Below, in pieces: positions 53,548 to 61,805 of a stretch of 64,000 nucleotides of DNA. The DNA comes from a methanogenic archaeon mixed culture ISO4-G1 (GTDB taxonomy: Archaea; Thermoplasmatota; Thermoplasmata; Methanomassiliicoccales; Methanomethylophilaceae). The number at the start of each line of letters is the position of its first letter. Positions within the stretch are counted from its first letter, which is position 1. The position numbers and the translations under genes are program-made. Below the pieces are notes generated by a model. That model was not told where the DNA came from and made no database searches. It was given only the letters and a program-made list of their open reading frames with translations. Location of the stretch: NCBI GenBank assembly GCA_001563305.1, contig CP013703.1, forward strand, positions 930,001 to 994,000, read 5' to 3'.

Positions 53548-55224
53548 TCACTTGAGTCCGACGATCCTTCCGTCGTCCTTGAGGTCCATCCTCATGGCCG
53601 CGGGGACCTTGGGCAGTCCGGGCATCAGTGTGAGGGTACCGCACTCCGGAACGATGAAACCCGCTCCTGTTGAGATGTTGATCTCCCTGACATGAAGCAT
53701 CCATCCCTTGGGGACTCCCTTCAGCGTGGACACGTCCGACAGCGATGCCTGGGTCTTTGCGATACAGATGGGCAGGTTGCCGAATCCGTCCCTTTCGAAG
53801 TACTTGATCCTGGTGTCCACGAGCGGCTCGTAGAATACGCCGTCCGCACCGTAGATCTTCTTGGCGATGATCTCGATCTTATCCTTGATGGGCAGATCCA
53901 GGTCGTAGAGGAACTTGAAGTCCGTCTTCTTCTGCTCGATGGTGTCGACGACGGTCTGTGCGAGAGCCGCTGCTCCCTCTCCGCCCTTCATGAATCCGTC
54001 GTTGAATGCCACGGGGATTCCCATCTCCTTGCAGTGGTCACGGATGACATCCATCTCCTCCTGCTTGTCCTGTGCGAAGTGGTTGATACCGACTACCACG
54101 GGCACACCGTACATGGACATGTTCTCGATGTGCTTGTCGAGGTTGCACATTCCCTTCTTCAGGGCATCGATGGTGAGCGTGGACTCGTCGTCGAGGTTTC
54201 CTCCTCCGTGGGTCATCAGCGCCTTCACCGTGGCGACAATGACCACGCATGACGGTCTGATGTCCGATTCCCTGCACACGATGTCCATGAACTTCTCCCC
54301 TCCGAGATCGGAAGCGAAACCGGACTCCGTGACGACGTAGTCCGCGAGTTTCAGGGCAGTCTTGGTGGCGATGATCGAGTTGCTGCCGTGTGCGATGTTC
54401 GCGAAGGGGAATCCGTGCACGAACACGGGCTGTCCCTCGAGGGTCTGCACGAGGTTGGGGTTGATGGCGTCCTTCAGCAGGACCATCATAGCTCCGACGC
54501 ATCCGAGATCCTTGACTGTGATGGGCACGTCGTCGTAAGAGTACGCGACGACCATCCTCTCGAGCCTCTTCCTCAGGTCCGCACGGTCCTTGGCGAGACA
54601 GAGGATGGCCGCGATCTCCGATGCGGATGTGATGATGAATCCGGATTCGTGGGCGACTCCTCCCCTGATCTTGTCCCTTCCGATTCCCGTCACGATGTGC
54701 CTCAGCTCACGGACGTTCATGTCTACAGTCTTCTTGAACATGACATGGGCGGGGTCGATGTGGAGGGGGTTCTCCCTGACCAGCTCGTTGTCGAGGATGG
54801 CTGACAGGAGGTTGTGTGCGGCCGCGACCGCGTGGATGTCCCCTGTGAAGTGGAGATCGATGTCCCACATGGGGTAGACCTGTGCGTATCCTCCTCCGGT
54901 CGCACCTCCCTTGATACCGAACGTGGGTCCGAGCGAGGGCTCCCTAAGCGCTCCGATGACCTTCTTACCGAGATATCCGAGTCCCTCCATGAGACCGATG
55001 GATGTGACGGTCTTTCCCTCACCGGCAGGAGTAGGTGTGATGGCGGTGACCATGATGAGCTTTCCGTCCTTGTTGCCCTTGAACTTCTCGAGGTTCTCGA
55101 TCGGGACCTTCGCGATGTACTTTCCGTAAGGGCTGATATCGTCTTCCGACAATCCGATTTTAGCTGCAATCTCCTTGATGGGGCGGGGTTTGGCCTCATA
55201 GGCGATGTCGATATCTGCTAACAT
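53548..55224 (-). CDS. fhs: Formate--tetrahydrofolate ligase
   Basis: A 558-aa 10-formyl-THF synthetase: ATP, formate and THF give formyl-THF. The ATP-binding loop is TPTPAGEGKTVTSIGL near residue 64, REPSLGPTFGIKGGATGGGYAQVYPM follows, and later FVHGFPFANIAHGSNS and VVVGINHFAQD. Full length. Most archaea use tetrahydromethanopterin, so this gene, with glyA, points to folate C1 chemistry as described for Methanomassiliicoccales. Its promoter contains a DtxR-like box (55291-55306), so iron control is possible. Confidence 0.95.
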   Translation of the reverse strand: MLADIDIAYEAKPRPIKEIAAKIGLSEDDISPYGKYIAKVPIENLEKFKGNKDGKLIMVTAITPTPAGEGKTVTSIGLMEGLGYLGKKVIGALREPSLGPTFGIKGGATGGGYAQVYPMWDIDLHFTGDIHAVAAAHNLLSAILDNELVRENPLHIDPAHVMFKKTVDMNVRELRHIVTGIGRDKIRGGVAHESGFIITSASEIAAILCLAKDRADLRKRLERMVVAYSYDDVPITVKDLGCVGAMMVLLKDAINPNLVQTLEGQPVFVHGFPFANIAHGSNSIIATKTALKLADYVVTESGFASDLGGEKFMDIVCRESDIRPSCVVIVATVKALMTHGGGNLDDESTLTIDALKKGMCNLDKHIENMSMYGVPVVVGINHFAQDKQEEMDVIRDHCKEMGIPVAFNDGFMKGGEGAAALAQTVVDTIEQKKTDFKFLYDLDLPIKDKIEIIAKKIYGADGVFYEPLVDTRIKYFERDGFGNLPICIAKTQASLSDVSTLKGVPKGWMLHVREINISTGAGFIVPECGTLTLMPGLPKVPAAMRMDLKDDGRIVGLK

Positions 55225-55290
55225 AGAACTCCGTATTCAGTAAGAGCTAATAAGACCTCCTTGGGTACCGTCGGGAACTATTGATTAAAA

Positions 55291-55334
55291 TTTAGTCATA
55301 CCTAAAATTTATATATTTTTTAGTCATTCCTAAA
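55291..55334. promoter_or_regulatory. Symmetrical divergent promoter with two DtxR-like boxes
   Basis: TTTAGTCATACCTAAA (55291-55306) and TTTAGTCATTCCTAAA (55319-55334) differ at one base and flank ATTTATATATTTT, a TATA element readable on both strands. One box covers the start region toward fhs, the other that toward the 55338 unit. Confidence 0.65.
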
Positions 55335-55337
55335 TTT

Positions 55338-55605
55338 GTGAATCCGCGATGCAAAACATCCTCGGAGAAGCCGAAGCGACAGGAGGAACCCGTGAATTCC
55401 CCTGCCGCCGGACAAACGCCTTACACACCGAAATCCGGGAATCGGGGGGTTCCCGGACCCATCGACATCGTCCCCTGCGTGGAAAGGATACGGACCTGCC
55501 ATCAACCCAAGGAAGTAACCACCGATAATCAAATTCGTCCGATCCCGACCTAGCACGTAATTAGTAACCTCATACCGGAGGTACAGGGGAGCCTCCGGTA
55601 ATTTT
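55338..55605 (+). ncRNA. Candidate iron-regulated small RNA
   Basis: A unit of about 265 bases between the divergent promoter and a terminator. It contains a perfect hairpin CCGGGAA/TTCCCGG near 55434-55455 and ends at TACCGGAGG/CCTCCGGTA (55573-55600) followed by ATTTTTC. Short frames exist on both strands, but their composition (Arg/Thr/Pro-rich, no hydrophobic core) does not look like protein. It is G+C-rich compared with its A/T-rich flanks, as structured RNAs often are. I recognise no known family. Confidence 0.45.
55573..55600 (+). terminator. Terminator of the 55338 unit
   Basis: TACCGGAGG/CCTCCGGTA (9 bp) with loop TACAGGGGAG, then ATTTTTC. Confidence 0.7.
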
Positions 55606-55634
55606 TCACCATTTTTAATGAAAACGTAACAAAA

Positions 55635-55706
55635 TTAGCCAAAACTAAATCAGTTGGATTATTGGTCCAACAAATCTCATTAAATAGATAGTTTAGGTTC
55701 CCCTAA
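55635..55706 (+). promoter_or_regulatory. Promoter and DtxR-like boxes of the first feo operon
   Basis: TTAGCCAAAACTAA (55635-55648), an inverted repeat GTTGGA/TCCAAC (55652-55670), a TATA-like ATTAAATAG (about 55680), then TTTAGGTTCCCCTAAT (55692-55707), ending two bases before the feoA ATG. The last box covers the transcription start of a nearly leaderless mRNA. Confidence 0.55.
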
Positions 55707-55708
55707 TT

Positions 55709-55990
55709 ATGACCATGGAGTCCCCCCGTTCCATAGATCGTGACTGTTCTGACGATTCTTCCGTCGGATCGTCCGTCCCCGTAGCCTTCCTCAAGAAGGG
55801 AGAGTACGGGAAGGTCGTCAATATCTCCGGCAAGAGGGAGATCAAGACCTACCTCGAAGGATTGGGATTCATAAGGGGCACGTCTGTCAGGATTATCAAC
55901 AATGACAGCTCCGGGCACATTTTGGAAGTCAAGGGCTCCAGGATCGCGATAGATGACGGGATGGCCATGAAGATCATGGTATCCCTTTGA
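55709..55990 (+). CDS. feoA: FeoA-domain protein
   Basis: A 93-aa SH3-like FeoA protein after a 25-residue polar N-terminus. Core: GKVVNISGKREIKTYLEGLGFIRGTSVRIIN, then ILEVKGSRIAIDDGMAMKIMV. FeoA is needed for Fe2+ uptake through FeoB, probably by contacting it. First of a feoA-feoA-feoB-Cys-rich operon; 7 bp separate it from the second feoA. Confidence 0.9.
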   Translation: MTMESPRSIDRDCSDDSSVGSSVPVAFLKKGEYGKVVNISGKREIKTYLEGLGFIRGTSVRIINNDSSGHILEVKGSRIAIDDGMAMKIMVSL

Positions 55991-55997
55991 GGTTCTG

Positions 55998-56219
55998 ATG
56001 ACCACTCTCAACGATATCCCCGTGGGCGGTTCCGCCAAAGTCAAGAGGCTCTACGGAGAGGGGGCCGTCAGGAGGCACATCATGGACATGGGTATCACCA
56101 AGGGCGTTACCATCTATGTCTGCAAGATGGCACCTCTGGGTGACCCGATCGAGGTCACCGTCCGCGGATACCAGCTCACCCTCAGGAAAGCGGATGCGGA
56201 GCTCATCGAAGTCGAATGA
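55998..56219 (+). CDS. feoA: FeoA-domain protein
   Basis: A 73-aa FeoA domain (LNDIPVGGSAKVKRLYGEGAVRRHIMDMGITKGVTIYV.., ending VTVRGYQLTLRKADAELIEVE). It is of the shorter type that retains the conserved MGI-KG turn. The operon's two feoA genes encode clearly different subtypes, repeated in the second operon, so they probably have distinct roles. Confidence 0.92.
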   Translation: MTTLNDIPVGGSAKVKRLYGEGAVRRHIMDMGITKGVTIYVCKMAPLGDPIEVTVRGYQLTLRKADAELIEVE

Positions 56220-56233
56220 ACAGGAGATGAGCG

Positions 56234-58375
56234 ATGACCTTCACCATAGCGCTGGCAGGAAACCCCAACTGCGGGAAGACCACACTGTTCAACGCACTGA
56301 CAGGCTCATCCCAGCGCGTTGGCAACTGGCCCGGCGTCACCATAGACAAGAAGGTCGGGAAGATCCGGGGTGCCGATGCGGACCTTGTGGACCTTCCCGG
56401 GATCTATTCCTTATCACCGTATTCCCCCGAGGAGGTCGTCTCCAGGAACTTCATCGTGGAGGAGAGGCCGGATGCGATAATCAACATCGTGGACGCGACC
56501 AACCTCGAACGCAACCTGTATCTCACCATGCAGATAATCGACATGGGAATCCCTATGGTCCTGGCCATGAACATGATGGACGAGGTCAAGAGGGTCGGGG
56601 ACAGGATCGATGTGGACATCATCTCCAAGGCACTCGGCATACCGGTCGTACCCATATCGGCGGCCAAGAAGGAGAACATCGAAGCCCTCGTCACAGCGGT
56701 GATGGATGTCGCCGAGAACAGGAGATGTCCCCCCGAGATCGTCTACGAGGACGGTCTCGAGAGCACCATTCAGGATGCCGTTCGCGTACTCTCGGGAAGG
56801 GTCCCGAAGGAGAACCTCAGGTTCTACGCGTTCAAGCTGGTGGAGGATGACCCTCTGGTCAACGAGGCCTTCCCTGGCGTCAGGGATTCCATTTCAGAGT
56901 CCATCAAAGCCCTTGAAGATGCACATGACGATTATGCGGATTCGATCATCGCCGACCTCAGATACACCAGGATCGTCGGGATCGTTCAGAAAGCGATAAC
57001 TCGGGCTCCACGCAACGAGCGCGGCAGCAGGTCCGACCGCATCGACAGGGTTGTCACCCACAAGATCGTCGGCATCCCGATATTCATCTGCATCATAGCA
57101 GCGATCTATTTCATCGCGCTCTACGACGGTTCTCTCGGCACCTCGCCCGGGGCCTGGGCCACGGGATGGCTCAACGACTTCTTCGCACAGCTTGGTGCGG
57201 ACCTGTCCGATTGGTGTGCAGAGAACGGTATCAGCGAGATCACCACAGGGCTCCTCGTGGACGGTATCATGGGCGGTGTCGGCGCGGTCCTGGGATTCCT
57301 CCCTCAGATCGCGATCATGTTCACCTGCCTGATCATCCTCGAGGAGGTCGGATACATGGCGCGTGTAGCGTTCGTGATGGACCGCATATTCAGGTTCTTC
57401 AACCTGTCGGGGAAGTCTTTCATCCCGCTCCTTGTGGGTACGGGATGCGGTGTACCGGGGGTCATGTCGTCCCGTACCATCGAGAGCGAATCTGACCGTC
57501 GCATCACCGCGATGACCGTCACGTTCATGCCCTGCAGTGCCAAGCTGCCCATCATCTCAGCCATCGCGGGAGCCTTGGCGGGGAACATGTGGGTGGCCGT
57601 CTACGCCTACTTCATGGGGATCGTGCTCGTCATAATGTCCGGTATCATACTGAAGAAGTTCCAAAAGCTGGCCGGCAACCCCGCTCCGTTCATCATGGAG
57701 CTCCCTCCGTACCATGTCCCCAAGATAGTCAGCGTGCTGAAGGGGATATTCGACAGATGCTGGGCATTCATCAGGAACGCCTTCACCATAGTCCTACTGG
57801 CATCGGTGGTCGTTTGGGTGCTTTCACACTTCGACTTCTCGCTGCAGTATCTGGACGCCTCAACGGATCTGGAGGATTCCATCCTTGCCAGCGTCGGAGA
57901 GGCCATCGCCGTCCTGTTCACCCCCATGGGATGGGAGAACAGCTGGGAGCTCGCGGCCTCCACCATAACCGGACTCATGGCAAAGGAGAACATCGTGGCG
58001 ACACTGGGCGTTGTCCTTCTTGACGGCTCTGAGGTCACCATCTCGTCGGTATCCGAAGCCCTTGCCGAGCTCCTCGGCAACCAGGCGGCGATCCTGTCCT
58101 TCTTCAGCTTCAACATATTCTGCGCACCCTGCGTGGCGGCCATAGGTGCCATCCACAGGGAACTGGGCACATGGAAATCCACCGGACTGGCCGTGCTGTA
58201 CCAGTGCATCATATCCTACTTCGTGGCCATAATAGTCTACGTGGTATACGGTACGATCCTGACGGTCGACATCGATTGGTATTCGTACGTGTTCGCAGCT
58301 GTCGATGCGATTATAATCGCGTACCTCCTAGTATCAAAGGATCCGTTCAGACAGAAGAAGGGGGCGGGAAACTGA
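56234..58375 (+). CDS. feoB: Ferrous iron transporter FeoB (copy 1)
   Basis: A 713-aa Fe2+ transporter. The N-terminal G domain shows G1 GNPNCGKTT (residue 9), G2/G3 WPGVTIDKKVG and VDLPGIYSL, G4 AMNMMDE and G5 SAAKKEN. After the helical GDI-like domain come about ten membrane segments with two Gate regions, each with a conserved Cys stretch (GTGCGVPGVMSSRT; FNIFCAPCVAAIGAI). It closely matches the second copy at 59241. Confidence 0.95.
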   Translation: MTFTIALAGNPNCGKTTLFNALTGSSQRVGNWPGVTIDKKVGKIRGADADLVDLPGIYSLSPYSPEEVVSRNFIVEERPDAIINIVDATNLERNLYLTMQIIDMGIPMVLAMNMMDEVKRVGDRIDVDIISKALGIPVVPISAAKKENIEALVTAVMDVAENRRCPPEIVYEDGLESTIQDAVRVLSGRVPKENLRFYAFKLVEDDPLVNEAFPGVRDSISESIKALEDAHDDYADSIIADLRYTRIVGIVQKAITRAPRNERGSRSDRIDRVVTHKIVGIPIFICIIAAIYFIALYDGSLGTSPGAWATGWLNDFFAQLGADLSDWCAENGISEITTGLLVDGIMGGVGAVLGFLPQIAIMFTCLIILEEVGYMARVAFVMDRIFRFFNLSGKSFIPLLVGTGCGVPGVMSSRTIESESDRRITAMTVTFMPCSAKLPIISAIAGALAGNMWVAVYAYFMGIVLVIMSGIILKKFQKLAGNPAPFIMELPPYHVPKIVSVLKGIFDRCWAFIRNAFTIVLLASVVVWVLSHFDFSLQYLDASTDLEDSILASVGEAIAVLFTPMGWENSWELAASTITGLMAKENIVATLGVVLLDGSEVTISSVSEALAELLGNQAAILSFFSFNIFCAPCVAAIGAIHRELGTWKSTGLAVLYQCIISYFVAIIVYVVYGTILTVDIDWYSYVFAAVDAIIIAYLLVSKDPFRQKKGAGN

Positions 58376-58377
58376 AT

Positions 58378-58557
58378 TTGGCCGAGATCGCGATCATTCT
58401 GGTTATCATCCTACTGATCTCCAATGCAATATTCTACCTTCTGAGGAACAGGCGCAAGGGGAAGAACGGATGTGGATGTGCCCGCTCCTGCAACCACTGC
58501 ACCGGATGTGCCCAATATGTCGTCAGGCCCGACAAAGGCGATGACGAGAAGGAGTGA
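58378..58557 (+). CDS. FeoB-associated Cys-rich membrane protein
   Basis: A 59-aa protein with one membrane helix (AEIAIILVIILLISNAIFYLL), a basic turn RNRRKGK, and a cysteine-rich tail CGCARSCNHCTGC. It matches the small Cys-rich partner often encoded after feoB. The only usable start is the TTG at 58378, three bases after the feoB stop. Probably helps the transporter or binds iron; exact role unknown. Confidence 0.7.
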   Translation: MAEIAIILVIILLISNAIFYLLRNRRKGKNGCGCARSCNHCTGCAQYVVRPDKGDDEKE

Positions 58558-58621
58558 TTTTCCATTTCTTATCCGCATGATATGCCCATCAGTCCTAAAA
58601 ATTAAACTATTACTAATTAAT

Positions 58622-58637
58622 TTTAGTCTATCCTAAA
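58622..58637 (+). promoter_or_regulatory. DtxR-like box before the second feo operon
   Basis: TTTAGTCTATCCTAAA matches the two boxes at 55.3 kb at all but two or three positions. A half-site (GTCCTAAAA) lies at 58592, and TAAACTATTACTAA at 58603-58616. Confidence 0.6.
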
Positions 58638-58668
58638 AAATAAATAGTGACGTGGATTACCCAAATCC

Positions 58669-58962
58669 ATGAGTCTGTTCGAATGCTCTGCATCCCCCCG
58701 CACCGAAACGGTGACAGAGACAGCGTGCAAAGGTCCTTCCTACCCACTCTCGTTCATGCGCATCGGCGAACCTGGCACTATAGTCAGGATCTCCGGCAGG
58801 GATGAGGTGAAGAAGTACCTTGCCGGATTAGGCTTCATACCGGGCACTGAGATCACGGTGATCAACTCGATCAACGGGAACGTCATCATCGACATAAGGG
58901 GCTCCAGGGTCGCCATTGACTCTGGAATGGCCTCTAAGATCTCGTGCTGTCAAAAGAGCTGA
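58669..58962 (+). CDS. feoA: FeoA-domain protein (second operon)
   Basis: A 97-aa FeoA protein of the longer subtype, with a 30-residue polar N-terminus, then GTIVRISGRDEVKKYLAGLGFIPGTEITVIN and VIIDIRGSRVAIDSGMASKI. It ends with CCQKS, a Cys pair absent from copy 1. Four bases separate its stop from the next ATG. Confidence 0.9.
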   Translation: MSLFECSASPRTETVTETACKGPSYPLSFMRIGEPGTIVRISGRDEVKKYLAGLGFIPGTEITVINSINGNVIIDIRGSRVAIDSGMASKISCCQKS

Positions 58963-58966
58963 TAGT

Positions 58967-59188
58967 ATGAGCACATTGAAAGAGACCGCCGTGGGGTCCA
59001 CCGTCAAGGTGAAGAGACTCAACGGCGAGGGGGGCCTCAAGAGACACATCATGGACATGGGCATCACCAAAGGAGTCGAGATCTATGTCCGTAAGGTAGC
59101 CCCGCTGGGAGATCCTGTTGAGATCACCGTGCGCGGCTACGAACTGAGTCTCAGGAAGGAGTATGCGGAGCTGATCGAGGTCGAATGA
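58967..59188 (+). CDS. feoA: FeoA-domain protein (second operon)
   Basis: A 73-aa FeoA domain nearly identical in layout to the one at 55998 (LKETAVGSTVKVKRLNGEGGLKRHIMDMGITKGVEIYV, ending EYAELIEVE). The start is the ATG at 58967; an upstream in-frame extension overlaps feoA and is not family-like. feoB follows after 52 bp. Confidence 0.92.
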   Translation: MSTLKETAVGSTVKVKRLNGEGGLKRHIMDMGITKGVEIYVRKVAPLGDPVEITVRGYELSLRKEYAELIEVE

Positions 59189-59240
59189 CCCGTTCCGCTC
59201 CGTACGCCATGCACAATGGCGTTCGGAAGGAGAGACAAAC

Positions 59241-61394
59241 ATGAGTTTTACAATAGCTTTGGCCGGTAATCCAAACTGCGGTAAGACAACCCTGTTCAAC
59301 GCACTGACGGGTGCATCGCAGCGCGTGGGTAACTGGCCCGGAGTCACCATCGACAAGAAGGTCGGAAAGATCAAGGGAACGGATTCCGAATTGGTGGATC
59401 TGCCCGGTATCTACTCCCTCTCGCCCTATTCGCCCGAGGAGATCGTTTCCAGAAACTTCATCGTCGACGAACAGCCCGATGCGATTATCAACATCGTGGA
59501 CGCTACGAACCTGGAGAGGAACATGTTCCTCACCCTTCAGCTGATCGACATGGGAAGGCCCATGGTCGTTGCGCTGAACATGATGGACCAGATAGAGGCG
59601 CTCGGGGACAGGATAGACATCGCACACATCTCCAACTGCCTGGGCGTACCGGTTGTACCGATATCCGCCACCAAGAAGGACAACATAGACGTCCTGATCG
59701 AGAAGGTCATGTCGGTCGCCGAGAACAAGACTGTGCCAGACATCATCGAGTATGACCATTCCATCGAGACAGTGGTCTCCCAGGCGAGGAGTGCGCTGTA
59801 CGGCAAGGTGCCCGATGAGAGCAAGAGGTTCTACGCGTTCAAGCTCATCGAGGACGACCCCGCCGTCAACGAGATCGCCCCCGGTGCGAGGGAATCCATC
59901 TCGCAGTACATCGATGCGCTGGAGAAGGAGTACGACGACTCGGCGGATTCCATCATCGCCGACAGCAGGTACTCGAAGATCACAAGCATCGTGTCCAGGG
60001 CGTACACGAAGGCGCCCAGGGACGACAAGGGCACATTGTCCGACCGTATCGACAGGATAGTCACCAACAGGATCCTCGGACTTCCAATATTCGCCGCCAT
60101 CATCACCTTAGTCTACTTCATCGCAATGTACGACGGCGATTGGGGAACGTCCCCCGGAGCATGGGCCACAGGATGGCTCAACGATTTCATCGGTGACGAG
60201 GTCATCCCCGCCGTTGCCGAATGGTGCGAGGCCAGCGGTGTCAGCGAGGTCCTCACCGGACTGCTTTGCGACGGAATACTGAACGGAGTGGGCGCCGTCA
60301 TAGGCTTCCTCCCCCAGATGATCGTCCTGTTCATCTGTCTGGTCATCCTTGAGGAAGTCGGATACATGGCACGTGTCGCGTTCGTCATGGACCGTATCTT
60401 CAGGTACTTCAACCTCTCCGGAAAGTCCTTCATCCCGCTCCTGGTCGGAACCGGATGCGGAGTCCCCGGAGTCATGGCATGCCGTACCATCGAGAGCGAG
60501 GCGGACCGCCGTATCACCGCGATGACCGTCACGTTCATGCCCTGCGGAGCCAAGCTCCCCGTCATCGCCGCCATCACCGCGGCGCTCGCAGGAGCCTGGT
60601 GGGTCGGAGTTCTCGCCTACTTCGGCGGAATCGTCCTGGTGATCCTCTCCGGTATCATCCTGAAGAAGTTCAAGCACCTGGCCGGAAAGCCCGCACCGTT
60701 CATCATGGAGCTGCCTCCGTACCACGCGCCCGGATTCTACACATGTGCAAAATCCGTGTTCGACAGATCATGGGCATTCGTCAAGAAGGCGGGAACGATC
60801 ATCCTGCTAACCATGGTACTGATCTGGACCCTCTCGCACTTCACTCTCGGATTCGAGTTCATCGACCCGGACGAGGACATGGGCGAATCGATCCTGGCGG
60901 CCATCGGAGGTGCACTGGCATACCTGTTCATGCCCCTCGGATGGGGAGACAGCTGGGAACTTGCGGCGTCATCGCTCACCGGACTCGTCGCGAAGGAGGA
61001 CCTCATCGGTACCCTCGCCGTGGTGCTGGGAGCCGCTAGCGACGAGGCAGAGGATGTGGGAGAGATGCTGGCCATGCTGCTTTCCAACAGTGCCATACTC
61101 TCGTTCTTCGCATTCAACATGTACTGCGCACCTTGCTTCGCGGCAATCGGAGCCATCCACAGGGAGCTCGGCACCTGGAAGCACACGGGTATCGCGGTGG
61201 CATATCAGTGCCTGCTCGCATACTTCGTCGCGATCATCGTGTATGTCATTGCGGGAAGCATCTTCGGAGACCCGATAGACTGGTATTCCTATGTGTTCGC
61301 TGCCATTGATGCAATCATACTGGTCTATCTGCTGGTGTCCAAGGACCCGTTCAGACAGCTCGGCAAGGACTCCAAGGAGGCCGAATTCGCATGA
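59241..61394 (+). CDS. feoB: Ferrous iron transporter FeoB (copy 2)
   Basis: A 717-aa Fe2+ transporter, colinear with copy 1 and highly similar in the G domain (GNPNCGKTT, VDLPGIYSL, NMMDQ, SATKKDN) and membrane core (GTGCGVPGVMACRT; FNMYCAPCFAAIGAI). Copy 2 has GVMACRT where copy 1 has GVMSSRT, giving an extra Cys near the pore, and CGA instead of CSA after the next helix. Such differences could reflect different iron affinity, but this is speculation. ATGA overlap couples it to the small Cys-rich gene. Confidence 0.95.
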   Translation: MSFTIALAGNPNCGKTTLFNALTGASQRVGNWPGVTIDKKVGKIKGTDSELVDLPGIYSLSPYSPEEIVSRNFIVDEQPDAIINIVDATNLERNMFLTLQLIDMGRPMVVALNMMDQIEALGDRIDIAHISNCLGVPVVPISATKKDNIDVLIEKVMSVAENKTVPDIIEYDHSIETVVSQARSALYGKVPDESKRFYAFKLIEDDPAVNEIAPGARESISQYIDALEKEYDDSADSIIADSRYSKITSIVSRAYTKAPRDDKGTLSDRIDRIVTNRILGLPIFAAIITLVYFIAMYDGDWGTSPGAWATGWLNDFIGDEVIPAVAEWCEASGVSEVLTGLLCDGILNGVGAVIGFLPQMIVLFICLVILEEVGYMARVAFVMDRIFRYFNLSGKSFIPLLVGTGCGVPGVMACRTIESEADRRITAMTVTFMPCGAKLPVIAAITAALAGAWWVGVLAYFGGIVLVILSGIILKKFKHLAGKPAPFIMELPPYHAPGFYTCAKSVFDRSWAFVKKAGTIILLTMVLIWTLSHFTLGFEFIDPDEDMGESILAAIGGALAYLFMPLGWGDSWELAASSLTGLVAKEDLIGTLAVVLGAASDEAEDVGEMLAMLLSNSAILSFFAFNMYCAPCFAAIGAIHRELGTWKHTGIAVAYQCLLAYFVAIIVYVIAGSIFGDPIDWYSYVFAAIDAIILVYLLVSKDPFRQLGKDSKEAEFA

Positions 61395-61585
61395 CCACAG
61401 GCGACCTGATCGTAGGAGGATTCATCGCGATTTGGGTCCTCACCGCCATATTGGTGCTGGTGAGGAACAGGCGCAAGGGCAAGAACAGCTGCGGCTGCAA
61501 CTGTTCAGGATGCTCCTCCGCCAAGAGGGCGCCCAATGTGGTCATCGAAGAGGAATCCTGCTGCGAATGCTGCAAGAAGAACTGA
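61391..61585 (+). CDS. FeoB-associated Cys-rich membrane protein
   Basis: A 64-aa protein: one membrane helix (LIVGGFIAIWVLTAILVLV), RNRRKGK as in its paralogue at 58378, then CGCNCSGC and CCECC. The ATG overlaps the feoB stop. Last gene of the operon. Confidence 0.8.
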   Translation: MTTGDLIVGGFIAIWVLTAILVLVRNRRKGKNSCGCNCSGCSSAKRAPNVVIEEESCCECCKKN

Positions 61586-61591
61586 AACACA

Positions 61592-61606
61592 GGGGGCACA
61601 GCCCCC
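61592..61606 (+). terminator. Terminator of the second feo operon
   Basis: GGGGGC ACA GCCCCC, followed by TTCCTTTCACTTTC. Confidence 0.7.
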
Positions 61607-61670
61607 TTCCTTTCACTTTCTCCGAAACAGACTACCCCATTGTTTTATTCAGGCCCTATGATACAGGTGC

Positions 61671-61805
61671 ATGAAATACAGATGCCCTACATGCGGATAC
61701 ATCTACGACGAAGAAGAGGCCGGTGTCAAGTTCGCCGATCTCCCTGACGACTGGGAGTGCCCCATCTGCGGAGAACCGAAATCCGAATTCGTCGCAATGG
61801 ACTGA
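61671..61805 (+). CDS. Rubredoxin
   Basis: A 44-aa one-iron electron carrier: [14 protein letters not shown] and [11 protein letters not shown] supply the four cysteine ligands. It is shorter than the usual 52-54 aa because the loop between the pairs is reduced. It likely passes electrons to oxidative-stress enzymes such as FprA. Its stop is immediately followed by the convergent Sel1 gene. Confidence 0.92.
   Translation: MKYRCPTCGYIYDEEEAGVKFADLPDDWECPICGEPKSEFVAMD

Noticed and set aside
55320-55556. Small proteins of 71-78 aa on either strand between fhs and feoA
   Set aside because: Composition is not protein-like, starts are poor and the region is better explained as a structured transcript between promoter and terminator.
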